NCBI GenBank assembly: GCA_903916165.1
Contig: CAIWVR010000042.1
Coordinates: 1 to 12,442 of the forward strand
Reading direction: 5' to 3'
Length of the DNA stretch: 12,442 nucleotides
From: an uncultured Hyphomicrobiales bacterium
Lineage (GTDB): Bacteria > Pseudomonadota > Alphaproteobacteria > Rhizobiales > Beijerinckiaceae
Below are positions 7,901 through 12,442 of the stretch, piece after piece. How positions within the stretch are numbered: position 1 is the stretch's first letter; every line of letters starts with the position of its first letter. Below the pieces are notes generated by a model. The model made no database searches, was not told the origin of the DNA, and saw only the letters and a list, made by a program, of their open reading frames with translations. The position numbers were made by a program, and so were the translations under genes.

Positions 7901-8410
7901 GGCGTCGGCCTCGTCGTCGAACGTCTTGCGCAGCATCGCCAGCCCGCGCAGGCCCGACGCCGCCGCCATCAGACTCGATCCGACCTCGCCGCGCGCCTGC
8001 AGCAAATCCTCCGCACCTTTCCGCAAACATTCCGCATCGAGCCCGAAGGCGCTCGAAAAAATCTCCCGCGACACCTGTCCCAGAAAAGGCACCAGCGCAT
8101 CCTCGGCCAGCGGCGTCCCGCTGGCGTCGAGCAGCGTGTTTTTCGTGCCCTTGCGCCGGATGACGGACAGGCGTGCGCCGGCGCGGGACACGAGTTCGCC
8201 GCCGACCCGCAGATCGGTCGTCTTGTGCCGAAAGTCATGCGGCGTGCGCATCGGAAAACCGAACAACAGGTCGCGCACGGCCGAAAGCGTGGTCGACTTG
8301 CCCGCCTCATTCGCCCCGTAGAGCACATGCAGTTTCGCATCCGGACGAAGCGCGACGCTGCGGTTCTCAAAAGCGCCATAGCAAAGGAGATCGAGCCGGG
8401 TGAGGCGCAT
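4940..8410 (-). CDS. YhaN-type AAA ATPase, SbcC/Rad50-like, of a DNA end-processing complex
   Basis: A 1156-residue SMC-like ATPase. The N-terminal domain opens with LTRLDLLCYGAFENRSV and has Walker A GANEAGKST (residues 32-40), matching the AAA_27/YhaN family. The middle, about 180-1030, is rich in charged and alanine residues in long helical, coiled-coil-like stretches. The C-terminal half-domain has the ABC signature LSEGT (1071-1075), Walker B PFIGDDLF (1099-1106) and a H-loop FTHH (1133-1136). I see no CxxC zinc hook at the apex, unlike Rad50 and E. coli SbcC, as expected for YhaN. It is longer than Bacillus YhaN. It probably couples ATP hydrolysis to DNA binding for its partner nuclease, whose stop codon overlaps this start by one base (TGATG), implying translational coupling. 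It may act in recombination or stalled-fork repair; this is family inference. Confidence 0.9.
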   Translation of the reverse strand: MRLTRLDLLCYGAFENRSVALRPDAKLHVLYGANEAGKSTTLSAVRDLLFGFPMRTPHDFRHKTTDLRVGGELVSRAGARLSVIRRKGTKNTLLDASGTPLAEDALVPFLGQVSREIFSSAFGLDAECLRKGAEDLLQARGEVGSSLMAAASGLRGLAMLRKTFDDEADAIFTPNKAQTRRFYQARDRFDLAKRAITESELRAGAWKKLEEAIAQNGKRVADLRTALGEVRARRARIERLKALVPVLRRMDAQDVLIDADADLPAVGSGFIADLDAALGSWTESVRVTERQAADLTESEHVLAGFVIDSPLLERATEVEALVQQVSQFQKTNSDLQGIVRAQDGAAAELDRHARLLGLADAQAVVAAQPTQPALARVRDLAQQGERLTQEKTAFASSLRSECDMRDELDMLHAQQAQRVDPAPLHAKLAALGNVEALVSARNQTASTLRRDDEALRLDAGALSPAIASLEALVGANLPAPDRIADFARRFEALSVAERDASLRLGEAERDLQDARLRLETLLAGGDVPTLERIAAARGARDAEWGLLRGALFGASGAISGAALSASVARFEIAATQADTLADAATRDASRVADYAAQATARDRHAIKAEAARAKRAELYDARDALEREWTALWAHAGITPLAPSDMQAWRMAVRVLLDRRTRLDGLQLDLTQADADLARLAGPLALIAAEAGLPAMEIDAARQAARIAMRLREMSVAWDDARGTARRREDIEARIAKLTRDLAAHTQALADWEQRWRAAVPAIGLSADAGFVEALAAIDAWKLVPQLIEKRDDLARRVAGMRRDIVGFESDARDLVAAVAPDLLALPPATAVSQMRERLDRVRGESARRDEVAKRKAACADALRLGLRDAEAARVTLDRLAVQLPAGAEAPHVLQRLKRRAQTRAAMDDLRRQMSEQSGGAAEDAVRAELAGFDPDRAQADHLALSQDEERLTQDAQEAYAELKRAEQQVIDQQSGFGSETAWQQRMNAEAELQEAARDWLVLRLASNMLGDALDRHRATRQDPLMQRASDLFAQLTGGVFSGLAQTFDASDAAVLQGRRASGESVGMEGLSEGTRDQLYLALRLAYVEDFAARAEPAPFIGDDLFTSFDDQRTLNGLRALAATGDHVQCILFTHHGHVADLARTELGAGVDVVAL

Positions 8411-9633
8411 CAGCAGGCCCCTCCGGCGCGCCCGAGCAGGAGGGCGCGGGCTTGCGCGATGAGCGCCGGCGCGTCCTCGCCGGTGAAGGGCAGCTTCGCG
8501 CCCGATGACTTGGAGCGCACGAGTTCGAGATCTTCGGCGAAGCGGGCGATGATGGTCTCGGTATCGCCGCCAGCCAGCAAAGCACCAAGATCAACGCCCG
8601 CCAATGCGTCACCGGTCGCGAAGGCCGGTTCGCGCGTCTCCAGGCTCAGCTTTTCGAGCCAGATGTCCTCGGCGCAACGTTGCGCGGCCGCCAGAACCTC
8701 ATCGGCAAAGCGCGCCTGATCGGCCACCAGCCGACGATGCAGCGCCGTCTCGCCGGTCAGGCGAACCCGCGCCGCGACCAACCGGCCCTCCGCTGCGTCG
8801 GCGACCGACCGGAAGGCAACCTCCAACGCGCCCAGAAGCGCGGCCTCGGTCTCGTGGGGTTGCGCATCCACGGCGAGAACCGCCCAGCGCGCCTGGTCGG
8901 TGACGATCCGGCGAATGTTGGTGACCCGGCCATCTTCGACATCGACGATCACCGCGCCCTTCGGCCCGCATTCGCGCACGCTACGCCCCTGCAGATTGCC
9001 GGGATAAACGACATAAGGGTCGCTCGACACGATCTCAAATTCATGGACGTGGCCCAGCGCCCAATAATCGTAGCCGCGCGCCGCCATGTCCGCGAGGGTG
9101 CAGGGTGCATAGGATGCGTGACCCGGGCGACCGTCGCAGGACGTGTGCAACAGGCCGATGTTGAACCAGCCCGGCTTCGCCTCCGGATAGGCGAGCGCCC
9201 AATTGTCGGCCACCTCGCGCGTCGGGAAACTGCGACCGTGGATCGCCACGCGCAGGTCCTCCAGCAATCTGGTCTCGGTTTTCCGCGTCGAAAAGACGGT
9301 GACGGCTTCGGGCAGCGTGATGGCCGAGGTCACGACACTCTCGGCGTCATGATTTCCCTTGATGATGTAGACAGGGATCAACTCGCGATGGAGCCGCGCC
9401 AGTTCGCGTGCAAAGAACAGGCCGATCGACGTATCGCGCCATTCGCCATCATAGATGTCGCCCGCTATCAGGACGAAGGCGACCCGCTCGTTGATAGCCT
9501 GCGTGACAAGGCTGGTGAAGGCACGACGGCTCGCCTCCGCAAAGCGGCGTGCGATGGCCTCGTCCTTGAGCGCGAGGCCAAGAAGCGGGCTGCCCAGGTG
9601 CAGGTCGGCGGCATGAAGGAAGCTGAAGCCCAT
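8410..9633 (-). CDS. SbcD/YhaO-like metallophosphoesterase (DNA repair exonuclease)
   Basis: A 407-residue calcineurin-like phosphoesterase with all metal-binding motifs in order: DLH (10-12), GDIYD (58-62), GNHD (93-96), LLHT (161-164) and GHVHE (194-198). This set is that of Mre11/SbcD/YhaO nucleases, which use two metal ions, usually manganese, to cut DNA ends. The C-terminal 150 residues are the variable capping and partner-binding region. ATG 9633 is chosen because MGFSFLHAADLHLG starts the fold exactly there; the frame stays open to 9888 but the extra residues look non-coding. The ribosome binding site is weak. It is the first gene of a two-gene unit with the YhaN-type ATPase, with which it overlaps by one base. 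Together they should form the bacterial Mre11-Rad50-like complex; whether it is the cell's only SbcCD cannot be told here. Confidence 0.92.
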   Translation of the reverse strand: MGFSFLHAADLHLGSPLLGLALKDEAIARRFAEASRRAFTSLVTQAINERVAFVLIAGDIYDGEWRDTSIGLFFARELARLHRELIPVYIIKGNHDAESVVTSAITLPEAVTVFSTRKTETRLLEDLRVAIHGRSFPTREVADNWALAYPEAKPGWFNIGLLHTSCDGRPGHASYAPCTLADMAARGYDYWALGHVHEFEIVSSDPYVVYPGNLQGRSVRECGPKGAVIVDVEDGRVTNIRRIVTDQARWAVLAVDAQPHETEAALLGALEVAFRSVADAAEGRLVAARVRLTGETALHRRLVADQARFADEVLAAAQRCAEDIWLEKLSLETREPAFATGDALAGVDLGALLAGGDTETIIARFAEDLELVRSKSSGAKLPFTGEDAPALIAQARALLLGRAGGAC

Positions 9634-9734
9634 GACAAGTCCGCATGCAGGAAAGCAAGCACCTTGCCCGCATCCTGGTTGAAAGCAACGATCCCCCCCT
9701 TTCTGTCCCCAGCTTCTGGCGACATTCAAGGGGC

Positions 9735-9778
9735 CTTGCAAAACGCACCCGCTCACCTGCATGACGCGGGCTTGCAAG
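9735..9778. repeat. Imperfect long inverted repeat upstream of the nuclease gene
   Basis: Outer arms CTTGCAA (9735-9741) and TTGCAAG (9772-9778) are exact, and inner arms CCCGC (9748-9752) and GCGGG (9766-9770) are also exact, giving a two-part stem with an asymmetric internal loop. It lies about 100 bases ahead of the SbcD-like start, where promoter control or a leader structure would be expected. Function is unknown. Confidence 0.3.
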
Positions 9779-10396
9779 ACATCTTTCCCCCGCGCTCCGC
9801 ATGGCGCGAGGCTGAGGGCCTCGACTTTCAAGAAGCGCCAGCACCAAGCTTGTTTTCCGTGTCCTGCAATCAAGCCGGTGGATGACATGGATGACGATCA
9901 AGGCAGGCTTCACGATCGCTTGCCAAGACCCTGTGGCGACGCCGATGCGTCTCATCCCGAGCCTGCGTCTGTCCAGGCGGCTGGGCCTGATCCTGGAACA
10001 GAGGCGCGGGTCCAGACCATTTGCGCCCTGGTCACCAAACAGATCACGTTCCATGACCTGGAAGATCACCTCCCGGTGCGGAAGGTCGGCATGCACCGGA
10101 ACCGCGTAGCCGGCCAGATCATGTTTGACGAAGCAGATGCATTTCGTGTCGATATAGGTGTGTTTCAGCAGCGCGGCGCTGGCCCTTGCGGCGTGGTGTT
10201 GGAGATGAGCGGCCGCTGTCAGGCGGTGTTCTCCAACCGCGGCACCGCATAGCCGGGGCGGACCGGGATGGTCCAGACCGCGCAGGGGCACAGCAAGCGA
10301 CATTCGGCCTGCGAATCAAATCATGCAGCAGCACTTGCTATCCACAGGCAAAACGAATAAGGTGCGCCATCGGACACTTGGCTTGCGATTTAGCCC

Positions 10397-10451
10397 AGCG
10401 CGAAAGCGCTCCGCTGACACCTCATCCCTTCTTCGATTCCCTACAGGTGTC
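10397..10451 (+). promoter_or_regulatory. Structured leader of the cold-shock gene
   Basis: Two local hairpins precede the cold-shock gene. AGCGC-GAAA-GCGCT (10397-10410) is a 5-bp stem closed by a GNRA-type tetraloop. GACACCT (10416-10422) pairs with AGGTGTC (10445-10451) around 22 pyrimidine-rich bases. Genes of the CspA family often have long leaders that refold in the cold to expose the ribosome binding site, so a similar switch is plausible. No clear sigma-70 promoter was found; TTGCTA at 10335 with TAAGGT 17 bases on is a poor candidate. The gene's own ribosome binding site (AAGGA, 10484-10488) is outside both stems. Confidence 0.4.
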
Positions 10452-10496
10452 GCTTCGCGGCTCCTCTTTGTACGTATGTCTATAAGGATACATCCC

Positions 10497-10706
10497 ATGA
10501 GCATGGGCACAGTTAAGTGGTTCAACGCCGACAAGGGCTACGGTTTCATTCAGCCTGACGATGGTGGGGCGGACGTGTTCGTTCACATCAGCGCCGTCGA
10601 ACAGGCTGGTATGCGCGGCCTCAACGAAGGCCAGAAGCTCAGCTACGAAGTGCAGCCTGACCGCCGCACTGGCAAATCGTCCGCCACAAAGCTTCAGGTC
10701 GCCTGA
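10497..10706 (+). CDS. Cold-shock protein, CspA family
   Basis: A complete 69-residue single cold-shock domain. It starts [20 protein letters not shown] and has both RNA-binding motifs, RNP1 as KGYGFIQP (residues 13-20) and RNP2 as VFVHIS (27-32). The protein binds single-stranded RNA and DNA and is expected to melt RNA structure as a chaperone. ATG 10497 is preferred over the ATG six bases on because AAGGA (10484-10488) lies eight bases before it. The frame stays open upstream to 10323, but that part does not resemble the family. A 10-bp hairpin spans its stop codon and a terminator follows, so it probably has its own transcript, with readthrough to the two small genes downstream possible. 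Expression in the cold or on growth resumption is family knowledge, not shown by sequence. Confidence 0.96.
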   Translation: MSMGTVKWFNADKGYGFIQPDDGGADVFVHISAVEQAGMRGLNEGQKLSYEVQPDRRTGKSSATKLQVA

Positions 10707-10711
10707 AGCTT
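10689..10711 (+). repeat. Perfect 10-bp hairpin across the cold-shock stop codon
   Basis: AAGCTTCAGG (10689-10698) pairs exactly with CCTGAAGCTT (10702-10711) around the three-base loop TCG. The gene's TGA stop (10704-10706) lies in the right arm, so a terminating ribosome would open the hairpin. There is no T-run after it, so it is not a terminator itself. It may protect the mRNA 3' end or link translation to decay. Confidence 0.6.
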
Positions 10712-10731
10712 GTAGCAGCGAACTAAAGTTG

Positions 10732-10780
10732 AAGGCGTCTTGACCGCGAATGTACCGGCAGGACGCCTTTTTCTGTTTTT
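10732..10780 (+). terminator. Intrinsic terminator of the cold-shock gene
   Basis: AAGGCGTC (10732-10739) pairs exactly with GACGCCTT (10762-10769) around a 22-base loop, followed by the T-rich run TTTCTGTTTTT ending at 10780. It is the clearest factor-independent terminator in the window. The ribosome binding site of the next gene starts immediately after, at 10781, so partial readthrough could still feed the downstream genes. Confidence 0.7.
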
Positions 10781-10786
10781 GGAGGG
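10781..10786 (+). promoter_or_regulatory. Ribosome binding site deciding the start of the 65-residue protein
   Basis: GGAGGG lies eight bases before ATG 10795, a standard spacing, and two bases before ATG 10789, which is too close. It directly abuts the T-run of the preceding terminator. Confidence 0.6.
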
Positions 10787-10794
10787 CGATGCAG

Positions 10795-10992
10795 ATGACC
10801 AGAAGCCATCTCTACCAGATTGACGAGACCGTCACTTTCCAGCCCGTAGGGCAGGCAGAGCAGGCGTTCACGGTGGTCCGGCAGATGCCCGCCGAGCGCG
10901 GCGGTCCGCAATATCGCCTGCGTTCCAAGGCCACTGGCCAGGAGCGCGTCGCGGAAGAGGCCCATCTGAAAAGCGCGTCGCCTGAAGCCTGA
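10795..10992 (+). CDS. Small conserved-type protein next to the cold-shock gene
   Basis: A 65-residue soluble protein: it begins MTRSHLYQIDETVTFQP and includes GGPQYRLRSKATGQERVAEEAHL (about residues 36-58). I recall similar short proteins with a YRIKS...HERV core in alphaproteobacteria, uncharacterised, but cannot run a search. The alternation of short hydrophobic and charged stretches suggests a small beta-barrel, SH3-like fold, which is inference. GGAGGG (10781-10786) is eight bases from ATG 10795 and only two from ATG 10789, which decides the start. It lies just after the cold-shock terminator and 63 bases before the DUF6481 gene. No function is assigned. Confidence 0.7.
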   Translation: MTRSHLYQIDETVTFQPVGQAEQAFTVVRQMPAERGGPQYRLRSKATGQERVAEEAHLKSASPEA

Positions 10993-11055
10993 CGGACCGC
11001 CCGGCGGCTCGGGCCTTGTCCCGATCCGCGCCGAATGCACCACATCCGAGGACTT

Positions 11056-11451
11056 ATGAGCTTTCTGAAAACCAACGACTTCGCCGAACGCCAGAAAAAC
11101 GCAAGCGCGGCGAAACTCTCCATCATCGACAAGTTCAAGACGGCGGCGCAGAACCCCGACCCGGCTGCGGCCGAGAAGGCAGCGGCACGCGCGGAGGTCG
11201 CCAAGGCCCGCGCCATCCGCATTGCCGAGCGTGAAGCCGCTCGCGCGGTGCGACAGGCTGAAATGGCTGAGGAAGCGCAAAAGGCCCAAGCCCTGCTCGC
11301 CGAACAGCGTGCTGCTGACGCGGAAATTGCCCTTCAGGCAACGCGTGACAATGCCGACCGTGAAGTCGCCCTGCTGGCTGAGCAGAAAGCGGCCCGAGAC
11401 GCGCGCTACGCTGCGCGCAAGGCGGCGAAGAAAGAACGCCGCAAGGGCTGA
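11056..11451 (+). CDS. DUF6481 family protein, alanine/lysine-rich coiled coil
   Basis: A 131-residue, strongly charged helical protein. The N-terminal MSFLKTNDFAERQKNASAAK motif followed by LSIIDKFK (residues 21-28) matches DUF6481. From about residue 39 it is nearly all A, E, K, R and Q, with no proline, consistent with one long helix, and it ends in the basic tail KAAKKERRKG. Basic charge suggests binding to nucleic acid or to an acidic partner; this is inference. ATG 11056 fits the family N-terminus; GAGGA (11048-11052) is close, three bases away. An in-frame ATG at 11035 would add seven residues but lacks such a site. The grouping of a cold-shock gene, a small protein and a DUF6481 gene is, as I recall, repeated in alphaproteobacteria. 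The family has no known function. Confidence 0.8.
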   Translation: MSFLKTNDFAERQKNASAAKLSIIDKFKTAAQNPDPAAAEKAAARAEVAKARAIRIAEREAARAVRQAEMAEEAQKAQALLAEQRAADAEIALQATRDNADREVALLAEQKAARDARYAARKAAKKERRKG

Positions 11452-11453
11452 TG

Positions 11454-11534
11454 CCTGTCCGGCGGTGACTGGAGACAGGACCCGGGAGGGCCCAAAAGAC
11501 ACCGACATGGTCCATGATCATCGGTGTTGTCTCC
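11454..11534. repeat. Overlapping inverted repeats after the DUF6481 gene
   Basis: CCTGTC (11454-11459) can pair with GACAGG (11474-11479). Alternatively GGAGACA (11471-11477) pairs with TGTCTCC (11528-11534), enclosing ACACCGA (11499-11505) with TCGGTGT (11521-11527). The first two pairings share bases and exclude each other. There is no T-run. It may end the cold-shock cluster transcript or be a site for a regulator. Confidence 0.35.
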
Positions 11535-11567
11535 TGGAAACCGCTTTGGACCGGGGCCGCACATGTG

Positions 11568-11597
11568 GCCGGGCGCCGTCATCCAGATGCGCCCGGC
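11568..11597. repeat. GC-only 9-bp hairpin
   Basis: GCCGGGCGC (11568-11576) and GCGCCCGGC (11589-11597) are exact reverse complements around a 12-base loop. Every base in the stem is G or C, so it would be very stable in RNA. No T-run follows on +; it lies about 260 bases upstream of the receptor gene. Confidence 0.4.
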
Positions 11598-11852
11598 GCT
11601 TGGCATGGGTAGGCCATGACCGGCCATTTCGGTGCCACATGCGACAAAAGCCCGTAGCCGGTCCGGGCCTTCAGGGAAAAAGCGCGCATTGAATGGGAAC
11701 GGCTGTCGGGAGACCCGACTGTTCGACCCGTTTAAGGTTGCTCCGCGCGCCCGCCGGCCCAATAGCTGCACAGCTCCCATGGCCTCGCTAGGGTTGCAAA
11801 AGCTTCGCCGGCGCGCTTCAATCGCCTGAACAAAAACAGGGAGGATGCGCTC

Positions 11853-12442
11853 ATGCGCAAGATGACACTCGCGGCGGCAGCCATCGCCTGCGCACTGATG
11901 CAACCTGCTGCGGCGCAGACCTATCCATCCAAAAACATTCAGCTGATTGTGCCCTATGCCGCGGGCGGCGTGACGGACGTGCTCGCGCGCGCACTGGGTT
12001 TGCGGCTTCAGGAAGCCTGGGGTCAGACGGTCGTCGTCGTCAACAAGCCCGGTGCCAACAGTCAGGTGGGCGCGGAAATGGCGGCAAAGTCGCCGGCCGA
12101 CGGCTATACGCTGATGGTCACCGCCGACACCACGATCACGGCCAATCCCTATCTTTACGCCAAGCTGAAATATGAAGCCGCCGATTTCATCCCGGTGTCC
12201 GGACTCGGAATCTCGCCGCAGGCGCTGGTCGTGCATCCCTCCGTGCCCGCCAGCAATGTCAGTGAACTTGTTGATTATGCGAAGAAAAACCCCGAGAAAA
12301 TCTTCTATGGCACGTTTGGGAACGGGTCATCGGGTCATCTCAACATCCTGAGCCTGCAAGAGCGCACCGGCACCACCTTCACGCCCGTCCACTACAGCGG
12401 CGCGTCTCCGGCCATCACCGACCTGCTCGGCGGCCACATCAA
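11853..12442 (+). CDS. Bug-family tripartite tricarboxylate transporter receptor (partial, 3' end missing)
   Basis: The first 196 codons of a periplasmic solute-binding protein. A signal peptide (MRKMTLAAAAIACALMQPAAAQ, about residues 1-21, cleavage likely near AAA-Q) precedes the mature start TYPSKNIQLIVPYAAGGVTDVLAR. The IVPYAAGG segment, WGQTVVVVNKPGAN (56-69) and ADGYTL (82-87) are diagnostic of the Bug/TctC receptors, which bind carboxylates or related small molecules between two lobes. The family is usually about 320 residues, so about 40% is missing to the right. AGGGAGGA (11838-11845) supports ATG 11853. No TctA/TctB membrane genes are in the window, so it may be an orphan receptor or the partners may lie downstream. 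The ligand is not predictable. Confidence 0.9.
   Translation, partial: MRKMTLAAAAIACALMQPAAAQTYPSKNIQLIVPYAAGGVTDVLARALGLRLQEAWGQTVVVVNKPGANSQVGAEMAAKSPADGYTLMVTADTTITANPYLYAKLKYEAADFIPVSGLGISPQALVVHPSVPASNVSELVDYAKKNPEKIFYGTFGNGSSGHLNILSLQERTGTTFTPVHYSGASPAITDLLGGHI

Larger units (their letters stand above)
9634..10496. other. 863-bp gap with ambiguous open frames on both strands
   Basis: Between the divergent nuclease and cold-shock genes. Two long frames overlap: + 9761-10252 (163 residues; the part from about 9890 on has G-rich first codon positions and fairly high third-position GC) and - 9449-10303 (284 residues, includes LKHTYIDTKCICFVKHDLAG). Neither is recognised, neither has a strong ribosome binding site, and the minus frame would run into the nuclease gene. 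By eye the plus frame is slightly more gene-like, but both may be artefacts of GC-rich DNA or remnants of a decayed gene. The right third (about 10305-10496) contains the cold-shock leader. An inverted repeat (CTTGCAA 9735-9741 with TTGCAAG 9772-9778, inner CCCGC/GCGGG) lies at the left. Confidence 0.4.
11452..11852. other. 401-bp gap with hairpins, no convincing gene
   Basis: Between the DUF6481 stop and the Bug-family receptor. A 65-codon + frame (11632-11829) and a minus frame running into the receptor gene look like chance frames. The left part has several overlapping inverted repeats and the middle one GC-only stem (listed separately). The right part, about 11700-11838, should contain the receptor promoter, but I see no clear -35/-10 pair. 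Confidence 0.5.

Noticed and set aside
8680..9885. 401-codon open frame on + opposite the SbcD-like gene
   Set aside because: Antisense to a nuclease with all five metal motifs; its translation has no recognisable domain.
9634..9888. 85-residue N-terminal extension of the SbcD-like protein
   Set aside because: The fold begins exactly at MGFSFLHAADLHLG from 9633; the extension is low in family resemblance and lacks a ribosome binding site.
11406..12236. 276-codon open frame on - opposite the Bug receptor
   Set aside because: Antisense to a gene with a signal peptide and diagnostic receptor motifs.
1..12442. CRISPR array, transposon ends, tRNA or phage genes
   Set aside because: No regularly spaced repeats, terminal inverted repeats with target duplications, cloverleaf or integrase-like frames were found by eye on either strand.

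Overview
The window is GC-rich chromosomal DNA, most likely from an alphaproteobacterium of the Hyphomicrobiales (Bosea/Bradyrhizobium-like). This is inferred from gene content, not from a marker gene: a DUF2778 (Tlde1-like) protein, an SbcD-like nuclease overlapping a YhaN-type ATPase, a cold-shock gene followed by a small YRLRS-type protein and a DUF6481 protein, and a Bug-type (tripartite tricarboxylate) receptor. No rRNA, tRNA, CRISPR array, insertion sequence or phage gene was seen.

Layout. 1-379 is a leader with no convincing gene and one AT-rich inverted repeat. 380-2908 (+) holds three closely spaced genes: a TehB-like SAM methyltransferase, a major facilitator transporter and a carboxymuconolactone decarboxylase-family protein. 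A convergent TauE/SafE permease (2974-3735, -) follows. The 245-bp gap after it carries three perfect inverted repeats and leads to a membrane-anchored DUF2778 L,D-transpeptidase-like protein (3981-4901, +).

4940-9633 (-) is a two-gene unit: an SbcD/YhaO-like metallophosphoesterase whose stop overlaps the start of a 1156-residue YhaN-type AAA ATPase. Together they look like a Mre11-Rad50-type DNA end-processing complex without a zinc hook. 9634-10496 is a long gap in which reading frames on both strands look weakly coding and neither is recognised.

10497-11451 (+) is a cold-shock cluster: a CspA-family protein with a structured leader, a perfect 10-bp hairpin across its stop codon and an intrinsic terminator, then a 65-residue protein and an alanine/lysine-rich DUF6481 protein. 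A 401-bp gap with hairpins follows, then the first 196 codons of a periplasmic Bug-family solute receptor that runs off the window.

Overall this is ordinary accessory and housekeeping chromosome. I found no demonstrable new defence or mobile system. The points most worth a second look are the cold-shock cluster and its RNA structures, the inverted-repeat group at 3782-3912, the unassigned gap at 9634-10496, and the altered SAM-binding motif of the methyltransferase.
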